A stretch of DNA of 64,000 nucleotides, from NCBI RefSeq assembly GCF_031177825.1, contig NZ_JAPSKE010000012.1:95987-159986 (forward strand), given 5' to 3'. The stretch is from Paenibacillus sp. GTDB taxonomy: Bacteria; Bacillota; Bacilli; Paenibacillales; YIM-B00363. Below are positions 1 through 8,827 of this stretch, piece after piece. The notes under the pieces were generated by a model, which searched no databases, was not told the DNA's origin, and worked only from the letters and a program-made list of their open reading frames with translations. Numbering within the stretch: the stretch's first letter is position 1; each line of letters starts with the position of its first letter. The position numbers and the translations under genes are program-made.

Positions 1-157
1 ATGTACGGACCGCATCGGTCAAATACCGGACGAAGCCGTGAATGGCGTTGACGGGCACGCCCGATTTCGTCTTGCGCACGTACCCGCCGTACGCGGACGC
101 GAAGTAAGCGCGGAACAGCACCGCCATGCCGTCGACCAATAACAACGAATTGGACAC
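1..157 (-). CDS. 5'-3' exonuclease, N-terminal fragment (cut by window edge)
   Basis: Read on the minus strand from a GTG at 157, the frame is open to the window edge (52 codons). It begins MSNSLLLVDGMAVLFRAYF, the conserved opening of the DNA polymerase I-type 5'-3' exonuclease (flap nuclease) family, where the Asp of LLVDG is a metal ligand and the following Arg binds DNA. A ribosome binding site (AAGGGGAAGG) lies about 8 bases upstream of the GTG. Only the first metal-binding strand is visible, so a stand-alone exonuclease (like YpcP of Bacillus) cannot be separated from full DNA polymerase I. Stand-alone is slightly favoured by the short 'SNSLLLVDG' leader. Confidence 0.8.
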   Translation of the reverse strand, partial: MSNSLLLVDGMAVLFRAYFASAYGGYVRKTKSGVPVNAIHGFVRYLTDAVRT

Positions 158-204
158 GAAGAAACCTTCCCCTTTGCTTGCAGACGGAAGCCTGCTTTTC
201 TAGC

Positions 205-210
205 ATTATA
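205..210 (-). promoter_or_regulatory. Extended -10 promoter element for the exonuclease gene
   Basis: The minus strand has a perfect TATAAT preceded by TG plus one base (TGGTATAAT), about 48 bases upstream of the GTG start. No good -35 hexamer is present at 17-18 bases, which fits an extended -10 promoter. This is a pattern match only. Confidence 0.5.
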
Positions 211-288
211 CCACAGTAGAAACCTACAAAGTGGAAACGACTCTCGCAGGGAAATAGTTCCGAATCGACTCGTTTCGACTCGTCCGCC

Positions 289-317
289 TACAAAAATCAT
301 CCCGCTCGCAGTATAAT
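289..317 (+). promoter_or_regulatory. Putative sigma-A promoter of the coiled-coil gene
   Basis: TATAAT at 312-317 lies 17 bases after a weak TACAAA hexamer at 289-294. It sits about 80 bases upstream of the coiled-coil start. The -10 is perfect and the -35 is poor, so strength is uncertain. The rest of the 158-398 gap shows nothing else. Confidence 0.45.
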
Positions 318-398
318 GGAGTTAGCCCTATTCCCTACCGTCACACCCAGCGCGGATACCGAGGGCGATATGTCGACGATAAGGAGCGTGACCTCGGT

Positions 399-752
399 AT
401 GACGAGCGAACAACAAGAATTGGTGCGGATGATCAGACAAGCGATTACGGAAAGCCACGATGATCTAAAACAGGAAATTCAAGGACTTCGAGCGGAATTG
501 AAAGCGGAAATCCAAGAGGTTCGGGCGGAACTGAAAGCGGAAATCCAAGAGGTTCGGGCGGAACTGAAAGCGGAAATCCAAGAGGTTCGAGCCGAAATCC
601 AAGAGGTTCGCACGGAGCTGCAGGCGGTTCGAACGGAGATGAACGCTCGCTTCGAGAAGGTCGACGAAGGCATGGACTACGTCCGGGAAAAAATCCAAGA
701 ACACGACGAGGACATCTTTCGAATCAAGCGATTGCTTAAAGCGGTAACCTAA
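399..752 (+). CDS. Small hendecad-repeat coiled-coil protein
   Basis: This 117-residue, highly charged protein has no signal peptide or membrane segment. Residues 32-70 repeat the 11-residue unit AELKAEIQEVR about three and a half times, then drift into AEIQEVRTELQAVRTEMNARF. Hendecads predict a long, nearly straight, slightly right-handed coiled coil. The tail (EKVDEGMDYVREKIQEHDEDIFRIKRLLKAVT) looks like a continuing helix. A Shine-Dalgarno AAGGAG lies 12 bases before the ATG. Similar small coiled-coil proteins are common in Bacilli and have no assigned role. It is monocistronic, with a convergent terminator at its end. Confidence 0.75.
   Translation: MTSEQQELVRMIRQAITESHDDLKQEIQGLRAELKAEIQEVRAELKAEIQEVRAELKAEIQEVRAEIQEVRTELQAVRTEMNARFEKVDEGMDYVREKIQEHDEDIFRIKRLLKAVT
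504..609 (+). repeat. 33-base in-frame tandem repeat
   Basis: A 33-base unit starting GCGGAAATCCAAGAGG recurs at 504, 537 and 570, nearly identical at DNA level, followed by a shortened 20-base copy ending near 609. The unit encodes one hendecad of the coiled coil. Base identity above what the protein requires suggests recent slippage or unequal exchange. Confidence 0.85.
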
Positions 753-778
753 TCCTACGATAATAACATTCAAATGAT

Positions 779-812
779 CGGCCTCGACCCGTACGCCAAC
801 GGATCGAGGCCG
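779..812. terminator. Bidirectional terminator hairpin
   Basis: A perfect 9-base stem (CGGCCTCGA with TCGAGGCCG) with a 16-base loop lies between two convergent genes. It follows the coiled-coil stop by 26 bases and precedes the LamG-gene stop on the other strand. T-runs are short on both sides, so efficiency is uncertain. Confidence 0.55.
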
Positions 813-821
813 TTTCGTCGT

Positions 822-1592
822 TCAGCGGATATGCGCCGTTACTTCCGCCATCCGGCGAAGGTCGGCCTCGGACAGCGCTCGGTCGAACACGGCGAGCCCT
901 CCGAGCAAGCCGGTGTAGAAATTCCCCGGTTCGCCGGAACGATCCACCGCGCCGACCGTAAAGTCCGCGCCGTCCTCGCCCCCGTCGAAGATGCCCCCGT
1001 CGTACGGATACGGATTGAACGTGTCCCGTTCGTCCAGACGGCCGTCCAAGTACGACCGAGCCGCCTTGCCGTCGTACGTGAACGCGACGAAGCGCCATTC
1101 CCCGAACGGAACCGGCGTGCCGCCGATCGAAGCGTCCATGCAGTACATATAGCCGGGCGTCGGTCCGCCGACCGAGGAGACGTGCCCGCACACCTGCTGC
1201 GAGCTGTTCCATATTTTCAAGTTGAGGAACAGGCAATATTGCCGTTTCCGCCGCGTTTCGTCCCAAAAACCGGCGACCGCCTCGCAGCCGTCGTAAGCGA
1301 CGGCTTCCCGTTTCACCCAAGCGGCGACGGTCAGCTGCGCCTGCGGCCCATGAAGGTTCAGCGCCGGACATCGTCCCCGCGGGATGCGGAACCATTGGCC
1401 GAAGCGCAGGTACGCGGCATACGGCCCGAACACGCCGTCGGCCGCTCGCTCGATCGGACCGTTCCTCTCTTCCAGCCGGTATTCGCAGCGCCCCTGAGAA
1501 ACCCTATCCGCCCCCGCTTCCTCGCGAAAATCCCAAAAGGCGAGAAGCCCCGGAACGGATAAAATACGCTCCGTTTTCGATAGACGATTCAT
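822..1592 (-). CDS. LamG/concanavalin-like domain protein, cytosolic
   Basis: The 256-residue protein carries a LamG-like (Laminin_G_3/concanavalin-fold) domain: '[12 protein letters not shown]' at the start, '[11 protein letters not shown]' in the middle and '[21 protein letters not shown]' and '[20 protein letters not shown]' near the end are typical strands. It has no signal peptide, which is unusual for this fold and suggests an intracellular carbohydrate-binding or accessory role. The ATG at 1592 is chosen over the TTG at 1601 because it has GGAGGTGA ten bases upstream and forms an ATGA overlap with the preceding FAD gene. It is the last gene of the block. Confidence 0.75.
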   Translation of the reverse strand: MNRLSKTERILSVPGLLAFWDFREEAGADRVSQGRCEYRLEERNGPIERAADGVFGPYAAYLRFGQWFRIPRGRCPALNLHGPQAQLTVAAWVKREAVAYDGCEAVAGFWDETRRKRQYCLFLNLKIWNSSQQVCGHVSSVGGPTPGYMYCMDASIGGTPVPFGEWRFVAFTYDGKAARSYLDGRLDERDTFNPYPYDGGIFDGGEDGADFTVGAVDRSGEPGNFYTGLLGGLAVFDRALSEADLRRMAEVTAHIR

Positions 1593-3406
1593 CCCTCGCA
1601 AATCACCTCCATAATTCTAGCGTGATTCAAGCCGTTCGTGCGGATGCCCTCGACGCGAAGCGCGGTCACGCCTTCCAACGCGACGTCGAACCGCAGCACC
1701 CGTCGGTAATTGTCGCGAACCGACGCGATCGTCTCCGCGCCTCCGGCGAGCTTCGCGACCACGCGGCAGTCCTTCACCGTCTCCGGCTGCGGACGTCCCC
1801 AGCACATGCTCCGATAATGGGAATCTTGGTGCGTTAAGGATAAGTGGCGATGCAGCCCGGTATCGAAGATGAGCGTAACGGAGGACAACCGCACCGGTAC
1901 GTCCCAAGTCAGCTCCAGCCATGGATCGGGATCCCGAGGATCGGACATCCACCGGTGCGTCCCCGGCTTCCGCAGGTCGGGCCGCACGCCTCGCTCGCCG
2001 TGCACCGCGCGCGTCATGCCGTCGACGACGCACGAAGCCGGCCCTTGCGCCTGCTCGGAGGAGGCGGCGACGCGAGCCGAAACGGCAAGATTGCCTTCCA
2101 CGACCTTCCCGGGAAGGAACGCGCCCTGCCGAAGCAGCCGCTGCTGCGCCGTACGGATCGACGACTTGTCGTTCCACGCTTGGTCCAACGGCCTGCCGGC
2201 CTGAAGCGCGACCGCGGCGAACGTGCCGAGCCCTTCCCCCATCGCCGCGCAGGTGGCCATGACGCGGGTGCTGGAGAAGGCGATATGCGTCGCGGAAGCG
2301 TTCCTCCCGGCGAACATGAGGTTCGAGACGTTCCTGCTGACAAGCGACCGCAGCGGAATGCCGTACAAATACGGCGTATACGGCTGGCTGCACGGCTCTT
2401 CGTCTTTCGCGTCGATGCCCGCAGGCGGGTGCGTATCCATCGGCCACCCGCCGTAGGCGATCACGTCGTCGAAGTCGACCGCTCGTTCGATATCGTTCTG
2501 GGTCAACACATGCCGGCCGATAAACCTTCTGGATTCCCGCTTCCCGGGAAGAAACCCGAACCAATCGAGCGCCCACGTTTCCGACTCGGGATGATGGCCG
2601 CTGTTTTTGATATGATCCCAGACGCCCAGCAGAATCGCGAGCAGTTCGTCCCGGATCGCCTCGTTGTCCTTGATCGTGTCGATCGTTCCGCCGGTTTCGA
2701 CCCACCAATACCCGTATTCCCAGCTGCCATGGTCCCGGAAGCGCAAATCTTCCTCCGTAAACTTTCGGGCCCAAGGTGGGGGAACGAACGGCATGGACCG
2801 CCCCGTATCTCGGGCCGTAAACAACAGCGAGGACCCGAGACGGCGGGCGTCCCGGGCCCGAACCGCGCCGGATTCGCCGTATTCGTCCCCCGCTTCCCGG
2901 CCGGTCGTGTACAGCGCTCCGGCTTCGAATCCCAATCGTCCGTCCCCCGTGCAATCGGCGAACAGCTCCGCCTCGATGGCGAAACGATCCTCCGTGCTTT
3001 CCCGAACGGCATGGACGCGCCGGATGCGGTCTCCGTCCATCTCCGCGCCGACGACCGCCGTATTCAGCAGGAGTGTAAGATTCGGCTCCGCGCGGCACTT
3101 TTCGTACAAGATCAGATCCAGCATGCTGGCGCTTCGCTGCGGGTTCCGCACCGAGCATTCCAGCATGATTTCCTCGACGATGCCGGTCTCCCTGGCTTCC
3201 GTCTCCAGCTCCTTGCCCCGGACGGAGGAGCCGGATACGTGCATCCGGACTTCCGAGGAAGCGTTGCCCCCCAATACGGGACGGTCGTGGCAGAGCACGA
3301 CGTTCGCGCCTCCCCGGCTGGCCGCGATCGCCGCCGCGACGCCGGCGAACCCTCCCCCCGCAACCAGAAGCTGCGTCGTCATCCGCTTCGTCTCATCGTT
3401 CCTCAT
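1589..3406 (-). CDS. FAD-dependent oxidoreductase with C-terminal lectin-like domain
   Basis: The 605-residue protein opens with a dinucleotide-binding motif ([21 protein letters not shown]) followed by [14 protein letters not shown], diagnostic of the FAD_oxidored family (PF12831). A second FAD-site stretch, [12 protein letters not shown], lies near residue 150, and residues about 430-605 resemble an F5/8-type or galactose-binding beta-sandwich. The substrate is unknown for this family. It is a paralogue of the gene at 16658-19006, with the same domain order but a shorter tail. The ATG at 3406 has AGGAGG eight bases upstream and overlaps the M14 gene by 14 bases. An earlier ATG at 3430 lacks such a site. 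Confidence 0.85.
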   Translation of the reverse strand: MRNDETKRMTTQLLVAGGGFAGVAAAIAASRGGANVVLCHDRPVLGGNASSEVRMHVSGSSVRGKELETEARETGIVEEIMLECSVRNPQRSASMLDLILYEKCRAEPNLTLLLNTAVVGAEMDGDRIRRVHAVRESTEDRFAIEAELFADCTGDGRLGFEAGALYTTGREAGDEYGESGAVRARDARRLGSSLLFTARDTGRSMPFVPPPWARKFTEEDLRFRDHGSWEYGYWWVETGGTIDTIKDNEAIRDELLAILLGVWDHIKNSGHHPESETWALDWFGFLPGKRESRRFIGRHVLTQNDIERAVDFDDVIAYGGWPMDTHPPAGIDAKDEEPCSQPYTPYLYGIPLRSLVSRNVSNLMFAGRNASATHIAFSSTRVMATCAAMGEGLGTFAAVALQAGRPLDQAWNDKSSIRTAQQRLLRQGAFLPGKVVEGNLAVSARVAASSEQAQGPASCVVDGMTRAVHGERGVRPDLRKPGTHRWMSDPRDPDPWLELTWDVPVRLSSVTLIFDTGLHRHLSLTHQDSHYRSMCWGRPQPETVKDCRVVAKLAGGAETIASVRDNYRRVLRFDVALEGVTALRVEGIRTNGLNHARIMEVICEG

Positions 3407-4523
3407 CGTTCCTTCCTCCTCCCAGCACATAAGCTTCTAAGGCCGCCGCGAAATCGGCGCCGAACCGCCGGCAGCTGTGCGGCGTGACGGCGCCCCCCTC
3501 GACTCCGAAGTACGGGAGCTCGAAGGAGAAGGCCAGCCGCGCGCCCCGCCGCTCGAAGAACGAGCTGCAGGTGCGGTCGTTCGGCTGATTCCAATCCTCG
3601 CCCGCCTCGATGTCGTGCGCCCCGTCGTACCGCAGTTCGTTCGCAGCCGCCTCCGAACGGCTCGTCGCGCGGACCAACAGCGCGCCGAACCGTTCGATTT
3701 CCTCCTTCATCGGCGAACGGCGCTTGACGATGAACGGTCGGTCGTTGCGGCCTCCCCATAAATACGGGCTATGGAAGTCGATGCCGACCTCGAGGGGGAA
3801 GGCGCTCGCGTAAGCCATCAGCGCCGCGGTCGAGCGGTAGAGAGGGCGATCCGTATAATCGCGGTTATGGTCGTGAGGCGCCCGGCCTTTGCCCTGATCG
3901 CCCCGTTCCGCGCCGTCGAGATCGACGAAGGGCACGTAATGAAGTTTGCATTGCGTAAGAAGCCGCGAATGCGGCGATTGCAGGCAATGCTCCAGGAAGC
4001 CTTCCATCGCGTAGCCGGATACGGCTTCGCACGCGTGTTGGCGGCAGGCGATCAAGATATGCCTCGAGGCGGAGTCGTCCCCGGCGACGAGCAGCGGCAG
4101 CGCGCGGAGCCGCTCGGACACCGCCAGCACCTTCCGGCGGACGAGCGGATGCGGGGTCATGCGAGCGTAAAACGATTCGAAATGGTGCAGCTGGTACGGG
4201 ATGCAATAGCTGAAGTACGCCTTCTCTCCGGCTTCGAACGCGTACGCGAACGAAGCGCGAGAGCTTCTCGAGGCGTCCACGCCGAGCCACGTCCATTCGA
4301 TGCCGTCTCGACTGTACGCCGGCCCCCACGGTCCTATCACCTCGCCGTTTGCGAACTCGAACGTGACGGTGCGGGCTTCGACGGCGATCGCGGCGAAGCC
4401 CCAGTAAAACCACCAGCCCGTCGTATCGCGCAGCTGCTGCTCGAGCGTTACGACGCCGGACTCTTCCGAGACGACGCGAATGTTGCCTCCGGCATAATCG
4501 TCTTCGATGGCGATGCCGTTCAT
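3393..4523 (-). CDS. M14-family zinc carboxypeptidase-like protein
   Basis: The 376-residue protein has an N-terminal beta-rich domain (about 1-120), as in cytosolic carboxypeptidases, then an M14 catalytic domain. The zinc ligands H163 and E166 sit in the HACE motif and H251 in DFHSPY. DHNRDY carries the N220/R221 substrate pair, and E335 in FSFELPY is the catalytic glutamate, so all key residues appear intact. There is no signal peptide, so it should act in the cytosol on an imported peptide or amide-linked product. The ATG at 4523 follows a G-rich AGGGGGG site. It lies 73 bases after the secreted CBM9-like gene, across a hairpin. Confidence 0.82.
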   Translation of the reverse strand: MNGIAIEDDYAGGNIRVVSEESGVVTLEQQLRDTTGWWFYWGFAAIAVEARTVTFEFANGEVIGPWGPAYSRDGIEWTWLGVDASRSSRASFAYAFEAGEKAYFSYCIPYQLHHFESFYARMTPHPLVRRKVLAVSERLRALPLLVAGDDSASRHILIACRQHACEAVSGYAMEGFLEHCLQSPHSRLLTQCKLHYVPFVDLDGAERGDQGKGRAPHDHNRDYTDRPLYRSTAALMAYASAFPLEVGIDFHSPYLWGGRNDRPFIVKRRSPMKEEIERFGALLVRATSRSEAAANELRYDGAHDIEAGEDWNQPNDRTCSSFFERRGARLAFSFELPYFGVEGGAVTPHSCRRFGADFAAALEAYVLGGGRNDEER

Positions 4524-4548
4524 CTTACGCCCCCCTGACGCGCGGAAT

Positions 4549-4583
4549 CGCAGCATCCGGCTTCATCCAAGCCGAATGCTGCG
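4549..4583 (-). terminator. Hairpin between the secreted and cytosolic genes
   Basis: A 15-base stem with one mismatch (CGCAGCAT..GGCTT with AAGCC..ATGCTGCG) and a 5-base loop lies just after the 4597-6480 gene. No T-run follows on the minus strand. It therefore probably acts as a partial terminator or a 3'-end stabiliser that sets different levels for the upstream and downstream genes. Confidence 0.5.
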
Positions 4584-4596
4584 AATCGTGAATCGC

Positions 4597-6480
4597 TTAT
4601 TGGTTATGCGGTACCGTTACGGTCGCCTCGACCGTCGCTACGTTCCCCGCGACGTCCGCGATCGCATACGTAATCGTGTAAACGCGCCCGCTTCCGCCGT
4701 CGGACCGCTCCGCCCGCAGCGAGATGCTCGTATCTTCCGTTCCGTATTCCGCGTCCGCGACGTCGCCCGGCACGTCTTCGCCGTCCGTGCCTTCGTCCGG
4801 TTCGCTGCTCGCAATCGAGACGAGCCGGACGGACGCGACGCCCGAGCCGCCGTCGCCGTCGTCGGACGTCACCGTCGCCTGGATCGGCCTCAGCTTATGG
4901 TTCGGCGGCCAGAGCACGGCGACGTCGAGCGCGACCGCCGCTTCCGGCGCGGTCTTGTCGATGGCGATCGTTGCGCTTTGCGTCGCTTCCGCGTGACCGG
5001 CGTTATCGAAGCCGCGATATTCGAGGACGTGCGCGCCGTCTTCCGTCAAGACGATCGGCTCGGCATAGACGGTCCAGTCGCCGCCGTCGATCCGATATTC
5101 CGTCCGGTTTACGCCGACGGAATCGTCGGCGGTCGTCGCCAGCGCGACCGTCACGTCGGACGTATACCATCCGCCGCCGCCGTTCGGCTCGCCGGGCGAG
5201 ATCGACGCCGACGTTTCCGGACCTCGGAGAACCGTCACGGATACCGCCGCCGTCGCCGTGCCGCCGGAAGCGTCGGTCGCGACGACCGTGAACGCGTCCG
5301 GTCCGACGTAGTCTTCGTTCGGCGCGTACGTCCAGTCGCCGCCTTCCGTCACGGTCGCCGTACCGTGGAGCGGCGCCGTCCCGAGCGCGAACGTCAGCGC
5401 GTCTCCGTCCGGATCCGTTCCGACGATCGTGCCGGAAGCGACCGTATTTTTCACGGTCGAGTAGGTAACGTCGGTGACCGTCGGGGCTTCGTTTTCGGCA
5501 AAAAACCGATTCTTCAGATCGGCCGTCCGCGCGTCCTCGGCGTCGTACCGAAGCTCGAACCACTCGTCGACGTGAGCGTACGTCTCATCGACCTCGGCGG
5601 CGCTCATCGCGTCCAAATTCGGAATTTCCGCGCCCTTCGCTTCGCCCTCCGCGATCAGCGGCTGCAAATACCGATGGAAGAAGCGCTCGTCGTCCGCATC
5701 CCCGTTCAGCCACGTCGCGCGCAGCGTCGCGGAAGTTTCGTTAAATTTCGCCCACGCTTTCCGGATCACGTTCTTCTGGATGTTCGTCCGCTGTTCCGCG
5801 GTCGGCGCCTGGATGTCGAGCACGTTGAACCGGCCCGCCTGATGCACTCGTCCTCCCCATGTCGGCGAATGAGACGGCGACCAGCGGATCATCGCGAATT
5901 CCCAATCCTCGCCGTTCAACGGGACGTGTTCATAGTACGTCTCCCACGGGATCCGCACCACGGTGCCCCAGCCCGTCGGTATTTCCTCGTTCACGACCGT
6001 GACGTTGCCCTTCAACGGACGGTTCTTTCGGTATTCCGTCTGCCATTCGAAATAATCGACCGGGCCGCCGTTCGTCGGAATAATCATCTGATGGTAGGGA
6101 AGATCGCCATGACCGGTCTGCAGGAAAACCTCAAGGGAGCTGTTCTTCAATACCCCGTTCGCTTCCCGCTCCTGCTCGTTCGACTGGAAGAAAATATTCA
6201 TTCCTTCCTCGTTATAGACGATGTAGAAGCCAGTGTCGCGAGGGCCTCCCGGCGCGATCGGCGTTTCCACCCAATATTGCACGAACCGATTTTCCTTGTA
6301 CTCCGGGTTGTCGAAATAATCGCTGTTGTACCAGTCCATCGGCGTAGACAAATCTTCCGCCGAATACGTCACTTCGTACGTCAGCTTGCCTGCGTCGGCC
6401 GCGGACGCCGCCGGCACGCTCGAAGCGATCAGCGGGAGCGACAGCAGCAGCGCCCCAAGGCGTTTCGTAGTTTTCAACAT
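4597..6480 (-). CDS. Secreted CBM9-like protein with cadherin/Ig-like repeats
   Basis: The 627-residue protein has a clear signal peptide (KRLGALLLSLPLIASSVPAASA, cleavage near 28). Residues about 30-225 look like a family 9 carbohydrate-binding (DOMON-like) domain, a helical stretch runs to about 330, and residues 335-420 form a cadherin-like module ('APTVTDVTYSTVKNT.. DGDALTFALG..YAPNEDYVGPDAFTVVATD'). After that come OmpL47/Ig-like segments ('YRIDGGDWTVYAEP..LEYRGFDNAGH') and a 'LWPPNHKL' module. It has no S-layer or LPXTG anchor. It is probably an extracellular glycan-binding partner of the GH123-like protein encoded 12 bases upstream. No catalytic domain is evident. Confidence 0.8.
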   Translation of the reverse strand: MLKTTKRLGALLLSLPLIASSVPAASAADAGKLTYEVTYSAEDLSTPMDWYNSDYFDNPEYKENRFVQYWVETPIAPGGPRDTGFYIVYNEEGMNIFFQSNEQEREANGVLKNSSLEVFLQTGHGDLPYHQMIIPTNGGPVDYFEWQTEYRKNRPLKGNVTVVNEEIPTGWGTVVRIPWETYYEHVPLNGEDWEFAMIRWSPSHSPTWGGRVHQAGRFNVLDIQAPTAEQRTNIQKNVIRKAWAKFNETSATLRATWLNGDADDERFFHRYLQPLIAEGEAKGAEIPNLDAMSAAEVDETYAHVDEWFELRYDAEDARTADLKNRFFAENEAPTVTDVTYSTVKNTVASGTIVGTDPDGDALTFALGTAPLHGTATVTEGGDWTYAPNEDYVGPDAFTVVATDASGGTATAAVSVTVLRGPETSASISPGEPNGGGGWYTSDVTVALATTADDSVGVNRTEYRIDGGDWTVYAEPIVLTEDGAHVLEYRGFDNAGHAEATQSATIAIDKTAPEAAVALDVAVLWPPNHKLRPIQATVTSDDGDGGSGVASVRLVSIASSEPDEGTDGEDVPGDVADAEYGTEDTSISLRAERSDGGSGRVYTITYAIADVAGNVATVEATVTVPHNQ

Positions 6481-6492
6481 GGATATCCCCCC

Positions 6493-8544
6493 TTATTCCG
6501 CGTCGGCCAAGTCGATCAGCTTCGTAATATGGTGAATCATTTCCAGTCGAATCAGATCTGCGTTCGTCGAGCGTTCGTCGGTCGCCTCAAGCCAGGTCAG
6601 CGCCTTGTTCGCGGCGGCGGCGCGCTCCGGATCGCCAGAAGCCGCTGCGTCCGCGGCCAGCTGCTTCAGCTTCGTCGCATAGCGGATATCGTCGATGCCC
6701 TCGCGGAACCCTTCCCACGCGAGCGTGTCGATAATGTCCGTCTTCGTCGGGTATACCAAGTTCAGAGCCCGGAACGTGCCGTCGATTTCGTCGTTCCACG
6801 TGTTGAGGAAGTTCTCGTAATAAATGTAGTTGTAGGTAGCGTCATAATTTGCTTTATAGAGCCACATGCCGTGGCGTTGCCGCATCAAATCCGGATTTTC
6901 CGGGCCGGTATGCGGATACGCGTAGTTCGTAATGCGCTTATCTTCGCCGAACGCGTGCCAAGCGGCCGCCTTCTCCCGCGTCGGGTCTCCGACCCAGTTG
7001 ATGAAGTCTTCCTTGATCTCCAGGTCGAGATGCGAGTCATGCCCCGTCGCAAACATCTTCACGCCGAGTTCTTCTTTGGCGTATTGCCACATTTCCTGCT
7101 GCCATTGAAGCAAGTTCCAGCCCGCTTCGTCCCAACCGTCGAAGTACAAATTCGAATGGCCGACGATGTTCGTTACGGCATCGTATATTCGGGCGAGGTC
7201 GGTTTTGTGGGTTTCGATCCCCGTGCGCCAGTTGTTGTAATGCTGCTCCATCTTCAGTCGATTCGGTTCCGTCGGATTCGCCTCATAGGCCGCCTTAGCG
7301 GCGACATAGCTGTTGTATTCGTTAAAGAAATGATAAGGCGCGAACGCCGACGCGGAGCCGAAGAGCGGATCCAGATCGAGTCCGGCTTGCCGCATCAATT
7401 CGATCTGACGAATAAAATGCTGCGGTTCCGAAATTCGATAGATCGGGCCCGGAATATTGACGGCATTGTGTTCGGCCATGTTGCGATACGTGTTCAGCAG
7501 CTTCTCGTCGACGAGCGCGCTATTCCCGCCGCTCGCATCCATATATTCCTTGACGCGGCTCTCGTGGTACAGCATGACGTAGAAATCTTTGTCCAAGTTA
7601 TAGTACGTCTTCGGGTCCGGCAGCTCGAACGGTAGTACCCTTATTTTCAGTTCGAGCTCCCCTGCGGGAACGCCGTCCGCCGTAATGCCGATCGTGCCCG
7701 TGTAGATCCCTTCCGGCGTACCGGCGGGCACCTTCGTCGTCACCCACATCTGCTTCGACTCGCCCTGCTTCAGCGCGATCGGCAGCAGCGTCGGGCTGTC
7801 GGCGACGGGCTCCCGCAGGTGATCGAACTTCTTCGCCGGCTTCGTGAAGACGTCCACGTACTGCGAGCCGGTCGGGTAATCGACGCGGAGGAAGTTTTTC
7901 TTCTGCGCGTGGTCCACGAGGATCAGATTTTCGTCGTGCAGCAGCAGTTCGGGGGTCAGCACGTCTTTGGTCGCGTCGTAGAAGTAGCTTTGCCACGCCG
8001 TCCCGCCTTGGTACCAGGTCTTGACGACGTGCATGTCGACGGCGGTGGCCGGGATCGTCCCGCCTTCCCCTTGCAGATCGCTAACGTTGAACGCCACCGA
8101 ACTCGCGTCGCGCAGCGGGGCGAGCACGAAGGAAGACGCCTCGTATTCGTCTTGCGCGGAGACGACTTTCAGCGAATCGCTCACGGCGCCGTCCGACGGC
8201 AGCGAATCCGGCAGCCGCTTCTCCGGGCTGAGCGCCGGCACCTCGTACACGACGAACGGCGAATTCGTCCACAGCTCGGTCCCCTCGACATCGGTCGCTA
8301 CCTTCAAGGCGTACGCCAGCTTGCGCTCGGCGTCCGCGGCGCCGCTGTCCGCCAGCGCGTCTTCGATAAATCCCTTCAGCTGCGGACGGCTCGTCGTCTC
8401 CGCCAGCTGCTGCAGACGAGCGATCGTCTGCGATAAGGACGCATTCCCTTCCGTCGCCGCCGCCTTGTTCGCCGCCGCCGGCGAGACGGCGGCGATCGCA
8501 ATGCCGAAGATGCAGGCGAAAATCAGAAGACGTCGTTTCAACAT
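6493..8544 (-). CDS. Secreted GH123/DUF4091-type glycoside hydrolase
   Basis: The 683-residue protein has a signal peptide (LLIFACIFGIAIAAVSPAAA) and then an N-terminal beta-sandwich to about residue 310, ending 'LPFELPDPKTYYNLD', the usual junction to the TIM-barrel domain of GH123 and DUF4091 proteins. The barrel carries LYFDGWDEAGW with D472-E473, matching the adjacent Asp-Glu pair that GH123 uses for substrate-assisted N-acetyl-beta-galactosaminide cleavage. Activity is inferred, since many DUF4091 proteins are uncharacterised. It starts a secreted pair with the CBM9-like gene, and a cre-like palindrome lies 103 bases upstream. Confidence 0.75.
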   Translation of the reverse strand: MLKRRLLIFACIFGIAIAAVSPAAANKAAATEGNASLSQTIARLQQLAETTSRPQLKGFIEDALADSGAADAERKLAYALKVATDVEGTELWTNSPFVVYEVPALSPEKRLPDSLPSDGAVSDSLKVVSAQDEYEASSFVLAPLRDASSVAFNVSDLQGEGGTIPATAVDMHVVKTWYQGGTAWQSYFYDATKDVLTPELLLHDENLILVDHAQKKNFLRVDYPTGSQYVDVFTKPAKKFDHLREPVADSPTLLPIALKQGESKQMWVTTKVPAGTPEGIYTGTIGITADGVPAGELELKIRVLPFELPDPKTYYNLDKDFYVMLYHESRVKEYMDASGGNSALVDEKLLNTYRNMAEHNAVNIPGPIYRISEPQHFIRQIELMRQAGLDLDPLFGSASAFAPYHFFNEYNSYVAAKAAYEANPTEPNRLKMEQHYNNWRTGIETHKTDLARIYDAVTNIVGHSNLYFDGWDEAGWNLLQWQQEMWQYAKEELGVKMFATGHDSHLDLEIKEDFINWVGDPTREKAAAWHAFGEDKRITNYAYPHTGPENPDLMRQRHGMWLYKANYDATYNYIYYENFLNTWNDEIDGTFRALNLVYPTKTDIIDTLAWEGFREGIDDIRYATKLKQLAADAAASGDPERAAAANKALTWLEATDERSTNADLIRLEMIHHITKLIDLADAE

Positions 8545-8646
8545 ACGAAATTCACTCCTTCTTCGATCGAATGGGTTCCTGGGGTTAGCTTTCGACTTCC
8601 TATCGGCGATTGGCTCCGGCGATCCCCCCTTTCCTTAATTTTAATA

Positions 8647-8662
8647 ATGGAAGCGCTTGCAT
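8647..8662. promoter_or_regulatory. cre-like / LacI-family operator
   Basis: ATGGAAGCGCTTGCAT matches the Bacillus cre consensus (WTGNNANCGNWNNCAW) at every position. It lies between the LacI gene and the GH123-like gene, upstream of the latter. It could bind CcpA for carbon catabolite repression or the LacI-family product of 8828-9886. On the minus strand an AT-rich TAAAAT follows without a good -35. The remaining gap to 8827 holds only a short TTGGG/CCCAA inverted repeat. Confidence 0.6.
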
Positions 8663-8827
8663 CTGACGATGCTCCCGTGCCGCCGTGCCGCCGAGCCGCC
8701 CGGAAGCTCGAACGGTTTGTCCGACTTCCCCCGCCTCGCAGCCGCCTCGGCCTTGGACCCAAAGATGCACGTCGTTATACCATAAGCATACAACCTCTTG
8801 GGTGGCCCAACTAGTTCCACTTTTGTT

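Noticed and set aside
1844..3487. Long plus-strand frame opposite the FAD oxidase.
   Set aside because: No recognisable domain and arginine-rich composition; the minus frame has clear FAD motifs.
4507..7635. A very long open frame on the plus strand (over 1000 codons) opposite the secreted proteins.
   Set aside because: It is rich in Arg/Val/His with no motif and lies antisense to two genes with signal peptides, domains and ribosome sites; high GC keeps the opposite frame open.
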